Positions 51,921 through 61,042 of a DNA stretch of 64,000 bases are shown piece by piece; positions within the stretch are counted from its first letter, which is position 1, and each line of letters opens with the position of its first letter. The stretch is from Bacillota bacterium (GTDB taxonomy: Bacteria; Bacillota; Clostridia; Saccharofermentanales; Saccharofermentanaceae), in the NCBI GenBank assembly GCA_023397475.1, contig JAEWUD010000027.1, forward strand, positions 120,286 through 184,285, written 5' to 3'. The translations under genes were made by a program, and so were the position numbers. Below the pieces are notes generated by a model. That model made no database searches, was not told the DNA's origin, and saw nothing but the letters and a program-made list of their open reading frames with translations.

Positions 51921-53585
51921 ATGAAAAAGATTGCAATGCTCTTAGCAATGATCATGTTGGTAACTGTTTTTGCCGGTGCTTGCGGCACGACAACGACGGA
52001 AACCTCCAAGATTGACTCAACGATCGCTTCCGAAACAACGGCAGCGCCGGTTGAGACGACAGCCGCTCCCGCGGTCGGCGCCGACATCGCCGTGAACGTC
52101 GGACCGGACCCGGATACCATCGACCCGGCGCTCAACTCCGCGGTTGACGGCGCTACTATGATTATTCACGCCTTCGAGGGTTTGTATACCCTTGACAAGG
52201 ACGGCGTGCCGATTCCCGGCCAGGCTGAATCTGTAGAGATCAGCGCTGACGGCCTCACCTACACCTTCACCCTTCGTGACGGTCTCATGTGGAGCGACGG
52301 CACACCGATTACCGCGAAGGACTTCGTCTATTCGTGGAACCGCGCGATCGCCCCTGAGACGGCGGCCGATTACGCGTACATGTTCGAGTCGATCAAGGGC
52401 TTCGCAGAAGGCAAGCTCGATGTCGTGGCCACAGATGACAAGACTCTTGTTGTCACACTGGTCGCAGCAACTCCGTATTTCCTTGAACTCACGGCATTCC
52501 CGACATTCTCCCCCGTCCGCGAGGATCTCGTGACGGCAGCTCCGGAAGCTTGGGCAACCGCAGTCGATACCTATATCGGCAACGGACCGTACAAGATCTC
52601 CGAGTGGGTCCCCGGATCTCATATCACGATGGTGAAGAATGAGAACTACTGGAACGTAGCGGCTCTTGGTCCGAACAGCATCAAGTTCGTCCTTATGGAA
52701 GAAGATGTTGCGATCCTGAACGCTTACAAGAATGGCGAGATCATTTTCGCGGATACACTCCCGAACGATGAGATTCCCGCATGGGATGGCTCTCCGGAAT
52801 TTTACAAGGAAGGCCAGCTCGGCACATATTACATCAGCTTCAACACCTCTGTTGAGCCTCTGGACAACGCGCTTGTTCGCGAAGCTCTCCTCCTTGCCGT
52901 TGACCGTGAGTTCATCGCGGTGAACATCGGCCAGGCCGGTCAGGTTCCTGCCGGTGCTTTCGTACCGATCGGTCTGACAGATGCGGATCCTGCGAAGGAA
53001 TTCCGTGATGTTGGCGGAGACTATTATGATCCTACCGCTGCCGGATTTGCTGCAAACCTCGAGAAAGCTAAGGAACTCCTCGTCGAAGCGGGTTATCCGA
53101 ACGGCGAAGGCATCCCGACGATCGAGTACCTCTACAACGAGGGAACAGGTCACCAGCTGATCGGTGAAGCGCTCCAGAGCATGTGGGCAGAGCTCGGTAT
53201 CAATGTTGAGCTCGTCTCTCAGGAATGGGCAACCTTCCTGAACTCCAGAAAGAACGGCGATTACATGATCGCACGTAACGGCTGGCTGGGCGATTACAAC
53301 GACCCGATCTCCTTCCTTGACATGTGGGTCACAGGCGGCGGTAACAACGACGCTCAGTGGAGCAACGCGGAGTACGACGCTCTGATCGCACAGATCAAGG
53401 CGAGCTCGGATCCGGCGGAGAGAATGGCGCTCATGCATCAGGCCGAAGATATCATCTTTGCCGAGTCGATGCTTTGCCCGATCTACTACTACGTCGATGT
53501 CTACCTGATGTCCGAAAAGCTTGAGGGCGCCTGGTCCTCTCCTCTCGGATACAAGTACTTCATGTTCGCGACAGTCACCGAGTAA
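51921..53585 (+). CDS. oppA: OppA, oligopeptide-binding lipoprotein
   Basis: 554 aa. Lipoprotein signal with AGACG (Cys21); a Thr-rich linker; then family-5 solute-binding fold (VGPDPDTIDPALNSAVDGAT, DGLMWSDGTPITAKDFVYSW, GNGPYKISEWVPGSHITMVK, NENYW). Anchored outside the cell, it delivers peptides to OppBCDF. GAGGAGGAAAAACA precedes the ATG. The order oppBCDF-A, with the receptor last and preceded by a hairpin, fits high expression of the receptor. A strong terminator follows. Confidence 0.95.
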   Translation: MKKIAMLLAMIMLVTVFAGACGTTTTETSKIDSTIASETTAAPVETTAAPAVGADIAVNVGPDPDTIDPALNSAVDGATMIIHAFEGLYTLDKDGVPIPGQAESVEISADGLTYTFTLRDGLMWSDGTPITAKDFVYSWNRAIAPETAADYAYMFESIKGFAEGKLDVVATDDKTLVVTLVAATPYFLELTAFPTFSPVREDLVTAAPEAWATAVDTYIGNGPYKISEWVPGSHITMVKNENYWNVAALGPNSIKFVLMEEDVAILNAYKNGEIIFADTLPNDEIPAWDGSPEFYKEGQLGTYYISFNTSVEPLDNALVREALLLAVDREFIAVNIGQAGQVPAGAFVPIGLTDADPAKEFRDVGGDYYDPTAAGFAANLEKAKELLVEAGYPNGEGIPTIEYLYNEGTGHQLIGEALQSMWAELGINVELVSQEWATFLNSRKNGDYMIARNGWLGDYNDPISFLDMWVTGGGNNDAQWSNAEYDALIAQIKASSDPAERMALMHQAEDIIFAESMLCPIYYYVDVYLMSEKLEGAWSSPLGYKYFMFATVTE

Positions 53586-53623
53586 ATTCGGATCACTGTA
53601 CGATCAACGATAGAATCGAGGAG

Positions 53624-53655
53624 CCGCTTACGGGAAACCGTAAGCGGTTCTTTTC
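53624..53655 (+). terminator. Terminator of the opp operon
   Basis: Perfect 10-bp stem CCGCTTACGG/CCGTAAGCGG with GAAA loop (53624-53647), followed by TTCTTTTC. Confidence 0.9.
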
Positions 53656-53792
53656 GTTGCAACGACAGAGGCGCATGTGAGAGAAATTATGCGGTTCACC
53701 GAATGTTTACCGTAAGAATGCCGGAATTTCAAGGGTTTTTGGTGTATAATCGACCGTATATTGATAAAGACAAACGATAAAGGAGCCCCATT

Positions 53793-54632
53793 ATGTCAAC
53801 CTGTGACCACGAAGCTAAATTCACATTCCGTCAGGTCTTTTCGCGGCTGCCGGAGTATACCTGTAAGAAATGCGGGGAACCTGTAGCGATGGCCCCCAAC
53901 ACGAAGAAGATCCTCTCTGTCATCAATATCATCTTTATCATTCTGCTGGTCGGCGTGGCCATCGGAGGCAGCCAGCTCGGTTATGGCATGGTTGGTTTTA
54001 TCCTGTATCTCATCGGCATGCTGATTCTTCTGGCTCTGTTCATGTTGTTGAACGCGCTCGTCACGCGGTACGGAACTTTCCTCGATATTTCGAGACCCGG
54101 AAAGACCGAGAAGAATAACGAGAAGACGGCAAAGAGTGAGACGCCGGTCGATACTTCCGGTTTTACCGAAGAGCAGCGACACATCATGGAACTCTACAAT
54201 TCGTATGCCAAGAAGAATGAGGGTGCGGATGACGTTACATCGGCCGGCGACGGTTCGGTGAATTCGTCCGGTACCCCGACTTACACCTCGAGCTCCGCGC
54301 GTGTGACGTCGGCTGTGCAAACCAAAGAGCATGTCATAGAAGATCATTGCGAGCACAAACCGCGGATGACATGGCGTGCATTCCTGCCGGGAAATAACGA
54401 ATTTATTTGCGAGAAGTGTGAGGCCGCAATCGTCTTCCAGGAAGATCGCAAGCGCATTCTCAACATCATTCTCATCATCATCTCGTTCATCGCGCTGGCA
54501 TTAAGCTTCAATCAGCAGCTGGTGGACATGACGATGTTGCTCATCGCGGCCTCCATCGCGCTCGTTCTCGCGGTCATTATTCAGCTGATATTCATCAAGA
54601 CGTCAAGGTTCGATCTTCTTAAGAACAAGTAA
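53793..54632 (+). CDS. Membrane protein built from two copies of a CxH...CxxC plus two-helix module
   Basis: 279 aa. Module 1: CDHEAKFTFRQVFSRLPEYT, then CKKCGEP, then two membrane helices (45-95). Module 2: CEHKPRMTWRAFLPGNNEFI, then CEKCEAA, then two helices (220-272). Each half has a CxH and CxxC set that could bind zinc, so the gene arose by internal duplication. The linker (about 100-180) is Ser/Thr-rich. AAAGGAGCCCCATT precedes the ATG. No function recognised. Confidence 0.75.
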   Translation: MSTCDHEAKFTFRQVFSRLPEYTCKKCGEPVAMAPNTKKILSVINIIFIILLVGVAIGGSQLGYGMVGFILYLIGMLILLALFMLLNALVTRYGTFLDISRPGKTEKNNEKTAKSETPVDTSGFTEEQRHIMELYNSYAKKNEGADDVTSAGDGSVNSSGTPTYTSSSARVTSAVQTKEHVIEDHCEHKPRMTWRAFLPGNNEFICEKCEAAIVFQEDRKRILNIILIIISFIALALSFNQQLVDMTMLLIAASIALVLAVIIQLIFIKTSRFDLLKNK

Positions 54633-54686
54633 ACGAACCGATCGATACATAACATATGAGAGCTGTCTCAAAACGAAGCTTGAAGT

Positions 54687-55190
54687 GCACCCTAAATGTT
54701 GGACGAAGCGTCTGCATTTGGGGTGCACATTCTTATATCCATTTGAGCACGCTGACCGCACGAATCGTGCATCGCTACCGGAGTAAATGGTGCACAACCG
54801 GCGCACCGACGAAAATGCAGTTAGCGACCTATTTCGTCGGTGCATTAACGATTTTCAAATCACGCTGCGAGGTTGGCGCACCGACGAAAATACAGTTAGC
54901 GACCCGTTTCGTCGGTGCATTGACGATTTTCAAATCACGCTGGGAGGTTGGCGCACCGACGAAAATACAGTTAGCGACCCGTTTCGTCGGTGCATTGACG
55001 ATTTTCAACATACGCAGGAAGGCTGGCGCACCGACGAAAATACAGTCAGCCACCCGTTTCGTCGGTGCATTGGCGATTTTCAAATCACGCTGGGAGGCTG
55101 GCGCACCGACGAAAATACAGATCGCGACCAATTTCGTCGGTGCATTGACGATTTTCAACATACGCAGGAAGGCCGGCGCACCGACGAAAA
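54687..55190. repeat. Array F: 75-bp repeats of the GCACCGACGAAA family
   Basis: Five complete 41-bp inverted repeats start at 54803, 54878, 54953, 55028 and 55103, exactly 75 bp apart; a left half remains at 55178. Perfect 12-bp arms GCACCGACGAAA/TTTCGTCGGTGC enclose 17-bp centres. A variant hairpin with arms GTGCACCCTAAA/TTTGGGGTGCAC (54687-54730) precedes the series. Long overlapping frames on both strands are repeat artefacts. Confidence 0.93.
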
Positions 55191-55412
55191 TGTTGCCTCA
55201 TTTTGAGCAACAAAGTTTATGGGGTTGAGCCACAATGTTGATCACATAGACACCCTGTGTTTGGCTTCCAGCATACGGGAATCATGTGAAACCGAAACAG
55301 GATCAACAACATAATTACAGGAGGCCAAATTCATGAGCGATTATCGCGAAAACTACGCACCATTGTATGCGGTCTGTGTGCGCTTTTCCGGCGGTATATT
55401 CAATCAAGAGGA

Positions 55413-55767
55413 TTATGGGCGAAATGGATGGTTGCGGTCCGTTTCGCCCATAAATTGGCGAAGTGGAGTATGGGCGAAATTGCGGAATATGGGTCTTTTC
55501 GCCCATAAATCGCGAACCTGGGCTCGCGGACGGAAAGTCGATTATGGGCGAAATGGATGGTTGCGGTCCGTTTCGCCCATAAATTGGCGAAGTGGAGTAT
55601 GGGCGAAATCGGGAGATCCGGGTCTTTTCGCCCATAAATAGCGTAACCTGGGCTCGCGAAGAGAAAGCCGATTATGGGCGAAATGGATGGTTGCGGTCCG
55701 TTTCGCCCATAAATTGGCGAAGTGGAGTATGGGCGAAATTGCGGAATATGGGGCTTTTCGCCCATAA
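55413..55767. repeat. Array G: six inverted repeats of the TTATGGGCGAAA family in alternating spacing
   Basis: 41-bp units at 55413, 55468, 55542, 55597, 55672 and 55727 (start positions). All have 12-bp arms (T/G)TATGGGCGAAA/TTTCGCCCATAA and 17-bp centres. Steps alternate 55 and 74-75 bp, so pairs of hairpins repeat every 129-130 bp. The two centres within each pair differ consistently (TGGATGG... versus the GGGTCT-ending type). Nothing else is supported between 54633 and 55817. Confidence 0.92.
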
Positions 55768-55817
55768 ACCGTAGGAGATGGGCTCGCGAAGGGATGGCAA
55801 AATTGCTCCGAACACCC

Positions 55818-56858
55818 CTACAACAGTGCGGCCTCCACCCCAATAACACCCTCGATCGGCTGGATCTCTTCTTCGTGATTCCAGGTGACGCGATAAAGCC
55901 GACTGCCATAGCGAATCGTCTTCATGTCTCGCATTGCGTCGCAGAGGGGGTTGTTCTCGAACGCTCCCCAAATCAGCAGCTGATGCCCCGCTTCATGAGC
56001 GACGGAGCGGAGAAATTTTCTGAGTAGTCGCGGATCGCTATTCCGGACGAACAAGTAGGATACGACCCCGTAATCGATATCGCAGTCAGGGCGAGGGAAA
56101 GCCGGGTAGCCGGCGAGTCTCGTCGGAAGATGCGAGAGGGCTTTATAGATACCGCCGTATTCGCACATATGATACTGTTTGGTCGCCCTTTGGTCACCGA
56201 CGAAGCAGCAGGCAATGATCTCGGAATTCTCGTGAACACAATAGAAGGTCTTCTCCCCGAAACCCACGATTTCGGAAGAGGTCGGCGTAAAGGAACGGCC
56301 CCGGAACTCGGATTTCATCAATGCTTCGAATCCTTCAGGATGATTCTTTTCGAGAGGGAGAATTCGTTTGCCGCCGGCAAAACAGAAGGTCGTGTAGTGG
56401 CCGAGATAGGTATAGCGCGGCATGCTTCGGTGATTCTTCTCAAGTAGGGCGATCGCCCCGGCGTTGTCGTCGAGAATTGTCGTGTAGTAGTATTCGCAGT
56501 CGGCGATATTCTCGCGCAGAAACTGGTAGGCCTTCGCGATGAAGCGGATCTTCTTCTGGTACTCGGGAAGGATCTTGAGGCCGGTAAGATATGCGCACGA
56601 CGATCGCTTGCCGTTCACATATTCTTCGCGGATGACCGCGCCGCCGACGCCGACGACCTTATCGACGGTGTTGTCGGTGACGAGGATGATGACGGCCTTG
56701 TCGCCGTCAGCCTCGAAGGATTGAAGGGGCTTCGGATTCCGAAGATACCGTACGCTGATCCCGCCCGGGAATTGCCCCGACGCGAAAACAGCCGCGATCC
56801 CTTCGTTATCCTTCTCCTGTGCTAATCGTAAGGTGTATTGGTCATTTTGGAAGTTCAT
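55818..56858 (-). CDS. GNAT-like acyltransferase (last gene of radical SAM operon)
   Basis: 346 aa. An N-terminal GNAT fold (YTLRLAQEKDNEGIAAVFAS, then CAYLTGLKILPEYQKKIRF) with the beta4/alpha3 CoA-binding region degenerate, followed by a second GNAT-like half (SYLFVRNSDPRLLRKFLRSV, AHEAGHQLLIWGAFENNPL). The ATG lies inside the last codons of the preceding radical SAM gene (17-bp overlap), so it is co-translated. An acyl- or aminoacyl-transfer step in the same pathway is inferred. Confidence 0.75.
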   Translation of the reverse strand: MNFQNDQYTLRLAQEKDNEGIAAVFASGQFPGGISVRYLRNPKPLQSFEADGDKAVIILVTDNTVDKVVGVGGAVIREEYVNGKRSSCAYLTGLKILPEYQKKIRFIAKAYQFLRENIADCEYYYTTILDDNAGAIALLEKNHRSMPRYTYLGHYTTFCFAGGKRILPLEKNHPEGFEALMKSEFRGRSFTPTSSEIVGFGEKTFYCVHENSEIIACCFVGDQRATKQYHMCEYGGIYKALSHLPTRLAGYPAFPRPDCDIDYGVVSYLFVRNSDPRLLRKFLRSVAHEAGHQLLIWGAFENNPLCDAMRDMKTIRYGSRLYRVTWNHEEEIQPIEGVIGVEAALL

Positions 56859-58173
56859 CGAGATTCTCTCCGATCGGCACGTGCATCTTCTGATCGACCT
56901 CTTCGCCGAGGCGCAGATTCATCGCCCAGAAGAGTCCCCACAACAGCGGGCTCGTGCGCCCAAGTGACGCGAATCCACGGCGAAGGACGGTTGCCGGCGC
57001 AGCGAATTCCTTGCGCGCGTCGCGACACAGGGAACTCAGCCGGTCGGCGGTTAGGAGCTTCGGACGGAAGGCGACCTCACCGTAGTTATAGCCCTCAGCG
57101 AGCCACCATTTGTCATAGAGAAGTCTCCCCTCCTCCTCAAGGCGCCGGTAGAGCGGCGTGCCCGGGAAAGGAAGCAGGTGGTTGAAGGCCGCCGTGTAGA
57201 AATTGTGCTTTTTCGCGAAGGCTACGGCGTCGGCAATCGTCGACGCGTCATCATGGTCGTAACCGAAGACGAAGGTCGCGTAGATGCCGATTCCGGCGTC
57301 ATGGATCCGACGCACCAGCTCGTCTCGTTCCCCGACCTGCAGGTTAAACGACTTGTTCATCTGCCGGAGATTGTCTTTGTTCAGGCTCTCGAAGCCGATC
57401 AAGATGATCTCGCAACCGCTCTCCTTCATTGCCTTCAGAAGTTCCGGATCCCTGGCCATCGACAATGTGCCCTGTCCGGCCCACTTGATCCCGAGCGGCG
57501 CGATTGCGCGGAATATCCCCATGGCGTTCTCCCGGTTGGCGACGAGATTGTCATCGACGAGGAAGCTGTACTTATGCTTCGATGCTTGAAGATCCTGCGC
57601 GATCAGGGAATGTTGCCGTGCATAGTAATGGCTGCAGTAATACGAGGAGATCGCACAGAATTCGCAGGAATGATTGCAACCCCGCCCCGTTTCGACCAGA
57701 GCGATCGGCAGATACTTCTTCCCCTCGAATATCCGCTTGTCCGGCAACACATCATACTCGCCGATCTGCCCCCGGTACAGGGGCTTCAGAGCGCCCTGAC
57801 GCACATCCTCGAGCATCTCTCCCCAGACGGTCTCCGCATTGCCTAGAAGGAGGCTGTCACCCATGGCTGCCGCTTCCTCCGGGCAGAGCGTCACATGATA
57901 TCCGCCGAGGACCACCGGGATTCCTCTTGCGCGAAAACGCTCCGCGATCGCATAGCTGCGCTTCGCGGTGTAGGTCTCGACGGTAATACAGACCAGATCC
58001 GTTACGGTATCATAGTTGATCAACTCAATCCTGTCGTCGAAAAGTTCCGTCTCGACATCCTCCGGCGTCAGAGCCTGCAGAGCGGCGATGGTGAGCGGCT
58101 CCATCTTCCAGGTGCCGATATACTTCTGCCCCGGCTTCTTCCCGATCGCCGGCAGAATAAAGGTAATCTTCAT
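56842..58173 (-). CDS. B12-binding-domain radical SAM protein A
   Basis: 443 aa. N-terminal Rossmann-like B12-binding-type domain (KMEPLTIAALQALTPEDVET, VVLGGYHVTL), then the radical SAM barrel with CNHSCEFC (Cys166, 170, 173) binding the 4Fe-4S cluster, and IGFESLNKDNLRQMNKSFN typical of the BchE/HpnP-like group. The classical DxHxxG cobalamin ligand is not evident. Its ATG overlaps the stop of the next upstream gene (ATGA). Likely methyl transfer, cyclisation or C-C chemistry on the pathway intermediate. Confidence 0.9.
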   Translation of the reverse strand: MKITFILPAIGKKPGQKYIGTWKMEPLTIAALQALTPEDVETELFDDRIELINYDTVTDLVCITVETYTAKRSYAIAERFRARGIPVVLGGYHVTLCPEEAAAMGDSLLLGNAETVWGEMLEDVRQGALKPLYRGQIGEYDVLPDKRIFEGKKYLPIALVETGRGCNHSCEFCAISSYYCSHYYARQHSLIAQDLQASKHKYSFLVDDNLVANRENAMGIFRAIAPLGIKWAGQGTLSMARDPELLKAMKESGCEIILIGFESLNKDNLRQMNKSFNLQVGERDELVRRIHDAGIGIYATFVFGYDHDDASTIADAVAFAKKHNFYTAAFNHLLPFPGTPLYRRLEEEGRLLYDKWWLAEGYNYGEVAFRPKLLTADRLSSLCRDARKEFAAPATVLRRGFASLGRTSPLLWGLFWAMNLRLGEEVDQKMHVPIGENLDELPK

Positions 58174-59516
58174 ACGTCGCCTCGAATCACCGGAATGTCC
58201 GAATTATCGCACATCACCTCACGGGTGAACTTACCCCATTTATCCGCGTAGCCCTTGTAGCCCATATTGAGCGGCAACGACAGCCACGGGCTGTGGTTGA
58301 ACGGCGCGAGCCGCTTAAGGATGCTCGATGTCGAATATGTCGCGCGCCAAGCGCGATCCGTTCCCTCCTCGAGCTGCTCCTTCGTCATCCGTTTCGGAGT
58401 GAACACACAGTGCTCAACATCATACATCGCCCAGTCGCGCTCGGTGATCCTGCCTTCCTGCTCGAGCTGGTTGTAATACTGCGTCCGGGGAAAGGGTGTG
58501 AGAATCGAGTAACGCGGCAGATCGATCTTCGCCTTGATGACGGTCTCCACCGTTCTCTCGAAAACACTCTCGTCCTCCTCGTCGCCGCCGAACGCGAAGC
58601 AGCCCTGGACCAGAATTCCGTTGTCATGCATGCGTTTCATGAGATCTACATAACCCTCGACCTTATTGACGCCCTTATTGATGTACTTCTGCGATTCCTG
58701 CGTGATCGATTCGAAGCCGATCAGAAGTCCCCGGCAACCGCTCTTGCGGAATACCCGAATCAACTCATCGTCAATGCCCACGGAGGATGTCGCGAGACCC
58801 AACCAGAGGATCTTGAGCGGAATGAGAGCCGTGAACAACTCGATCGCGTAGCTCCGATCCGTGATGAGATTCACATCGGGGAACAGGATGAGTTTGCTGT
58901 GCAATGCCTCGATCTCCGCTACGACCTCCGTCACCGGGCGCTTAAATACCGCACGCCCGAACGCCGCGGGGTACGCACAGAAGGTGCAGGGCAATGAGCA
59001 GCCGCGAATCGCCTCGACGGTATTCGTCGTACTGTAATGTCGCTTGTTTAAGAGTTCCCTTCGCGGGATCGGTTTGCCGACGATCGTATAATCCGCGTTC
59101 TGCGCATAACGGCTCCGGTGTGTTCCCGCAACATAATCATGGATAAATTGCGGGAAGGTCTGTTCGGAGAATCCCGTGAATACGACATCGGCGTGCTGCG
59201 CAGCCTCGTCCGGCATCATTGTCGGGTGCACACCGCCCATGAATACCGTCTTGCCTTTCGCGCGAAAATAATCCGCATACGCGTAACACCTCGACGCCGT
59301 GCCCGTGATGCAGGTGATGCCGACGAGATCCGCGTCGAGGTCGAGAGGAATCTTCCCCGCGGTCTCGTCGTAGATGACAACCTCGGCGTCGGCGTCTTCC
59401 GGCACGAGCGCTGCCAGTGTCGTCAGCGTCAGGGGAGCGTAATGCAGGGCTTTGCCGAAGCTTCCGGAATAACGGTGCATGGCTCCGGCCGGAGCCAGTA
59501 GTGCGATCTTTAGCAT
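58170..59516 (-). CDS. B12-binding-domain radical SAM protein B
   Basis: 448 aa. N-terminal domain with VGITCITGTASRCYAYADYF and GKTVFMGGVHPTMMPDEAAQ; radical SAM motif CSLPCTFC (Cys173, 177, 180); then PDVNLITDRSYAIELF and GFESITQESQKYINKGVNK. It is distinct from proteins A and C, so the operon was not made simply by recent duplication of one gene. Overlaps the GH3 ligase stop by 7 bp. Confidence 0.9.
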   Translation of the reverse strand: MLKIALLAPAGAMHRYSGSFGKALHYAPLTLTTLAALVPEDADAEVVIYDETAGKIPLDLDADLVGITCITGTASRCYAYADYFRAKGKTVFMGGVHPTMMPDEAAQHADVVFTGFSEQTFPQFIHDYVAGTHRSRYAQNADYTIVGKPIPRRELLNKRHYSTTNTVEAIRGCSLPCTFCAYPAAFGRAVFKRPVTEVVAEIEALHSKLILFPDVNLITDRSYAIELFTALIPLKILWLGLATSSVGIDDELIRVFRKSGCRGLLIGFESITQESQKYINKGVNKVEGYVDLMKRMHDNGILVQGCFAFGGDEEDESVFERTVETVIKAKIDLPRYSILTPFPRTQYYNQLEQEGRITERDWAMYDVEHCVFTPKRMTKEQLEEGTDRAWRATYSTSSILKRLAPFNHSPWLSLPLNMGYKGYADKWGKFTREVMCDNSDIPVIRGDV

Positions 59517-61042
59517 AGCTTGTTATTTCCTTTCGTAAACCAGGTTGTCCAGCCGGACCGATTGCTTAGGTGGCTCGGCTTGATGTCCCCGAGGCGCATA
59601 CCGTCCGCAACGAGACGCTTGATGTAGGCTTCTTCCGGGCTGCCGTTCACACGAACAACTCTCGCCCGAGCAAGCTGTCCCAAGCTTCTGCAATAATTAT
59701 AATGGAAGTTCTCACATAATTCTCGGTCGAGCCTCTCTTCGTCGATATTCTCCGTTTTGGTGAAGAGAACATAGGTATTCTCCTCCGGCGCGATCAGATA
59801 AAATGTATCCGAAATCGCAAGACGCGAGGCGACCTTCTTCACAAATTCCTCCGTCAATTTTTCTCCGAAGTGATCCGATGTCACGCCGGCGCGACGGAGA
59901 AACCGGAGGCGTGGCGGCCGATTCGCATACGTTTCCAGGATATCGACGATGTCTCCGATGCGGTAGCGGTACAAGCCGCCGCCCGTCGTGACAATGATCT
60001 CGTATTCCCCCGTCTTCAGCTCATGCGCACGGTAGATCTTACCGTCGGTAAGACACAGAAACTCGAAAAAATGCGAGTAGATACTTAATCGGCTTCCCTC
60101 TTCCCCGGTCAAAGGGAAAGAGACGAAGCACTCCGTCGCCAAAAGCCCCTTCGCTTGGATCCGGACCCCGGGAAATCGTTCGGCAACGCGCCCGACGTAA
60201 TCGGCGGCGCTCCCATCCGCCCAGAGACTGATGACGACAAGGTGTGGGAAAACAAGATCGAATCGGTCCTTCCCGATCGCGTCGAGAACATCTCGGCGAC
60301 GACGCTCCGGAATCGCATAGACCAGTGAATCCCGATGTGAAGCGATGTAATCGCATAGGATTGTCAAATATGTCGGATTCCAGACAGATATCAGTGAGAG
60401 TTTCTCGCAACGCAGCAGCTGCTCGCACGTCCTCCGATAGAATTCGTCCATATCGGAGGCGAATTTGACGGATGAATCCACGGCGAAAATCCCGCGCATC
60501 AGATGTCTCTCCAGCGCGCCGAAATACTCCGCATCCTCCTCGAAACCGATCGGAATACCGCCGGCACTATATTCTTTTCGCGACGTGACCGGCGTCACCG
60601 ACCAGTAACTCTTACCGTCGGCCGTTCCCGGTACCCGACGGTAGAGATCGCAAAGCCAAGGCTGTATCCCTCGACGGAATTCCTTGCGCAATGTCTCTGT
60701 ATAGGGAATCAGTTTGCGACCGTCCGAGGAACCGCTGGTGGGCTCCAACAGACGAACCGGCTCCGCGGTGAGGACGCACTTCTCCCCCTGAGCGATCCGG
60801 TCGATATATGGCTTATATTTCTCGTAGGTCATCACCGGCACCCGGGAGGCAAATTCTTCATAATTATGAATCTCCCCAAATCCGTGTTCCCGTCCGAATA
60901 TCGTACCGGCGTTCTTCCGCAGAAGATCCGACAAATACGCCGACTGCACCTTCTCGAGATCTGTCGCACGAAGAAATCGCGAGTATTCCCGCCCGTACAT
61001 CGCCGTTATGGCAGAGTTCAGAAGACGATTTGCCGGCATCAT
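59510..61042 (-). CDS. GH3-family acyl-adenylating (acid-amido synthetase-like) enzyme
   Basis: 510 aa. Adenylation motifs of the GH3 (plant auxin-responsive GH3) superfamily: LEPTSGSSDGRKLIPYT (ATP loop), GLYRYRIGDIV and GVTSDHFGEKLTEE. Such enzymes activate a carboxylic acid as AMP ester and pass it to an amine. Bacterial members lie in poorly known biosynthetic clusters. The ATG overlaps the upstream acyltransferase stop as ATGATG. Not to be confused with glycoside hydrolase family 3. Substrates unknown; amide formation with a product of the radical SAM steps is inferred. Confidence 0.9.
   Translation of the reverse strand: MMPANRLLNSAITAMYGREYSRFLRATDLEKVQSAYLSDLLRKNAGTIFGREHGFGEIHNYEEFASRVPVMTYEKYKPYIDRIAQGEKCVLTAEPVRLLEPTSGSSDGRKLIPYTETLRKEFRRGIQPWLCDLYRRVPGTADGKSYWSVTPVTSRKEYSAGGIPIGFEEDAEYFGALERHLMRGIFAVDSSVKFASDMDEFYRRTCEQLLRCEKLSLISVWNPTYLTILCDYIASHRDSLVYAIPERRRRDVLDAIGKDRFDLVFPHLVVISLWADGSAADYVGRVAERFPGVRIQAKGLLATECFVSFPLTGEEGSRLSIYSHFFEFLCLTDGKIYRAHELKTGEYEIIVTTGGGLYRYRIGDIVDILETYANRPPRLRFLRRAGVTSDHFGEKLTEEFVKKVASRLAISDTFYLIAPEENTYVLFTKTENIDEERLDRELCENFHYNYCRSLGQLARARVVRVNGSPEEAYIKRLVADGMRLGDIKPSHLSNRSGWTTWFTKGNNKLC

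Noticed and set aside
50933..53438. Long antisense frames opposite oppF and oppA
   Set aside because: They mirror the codon structure of well-supported genes, lack RBS and recognisable domains, and are Asp/Arg/His-rich as expected for shadows.
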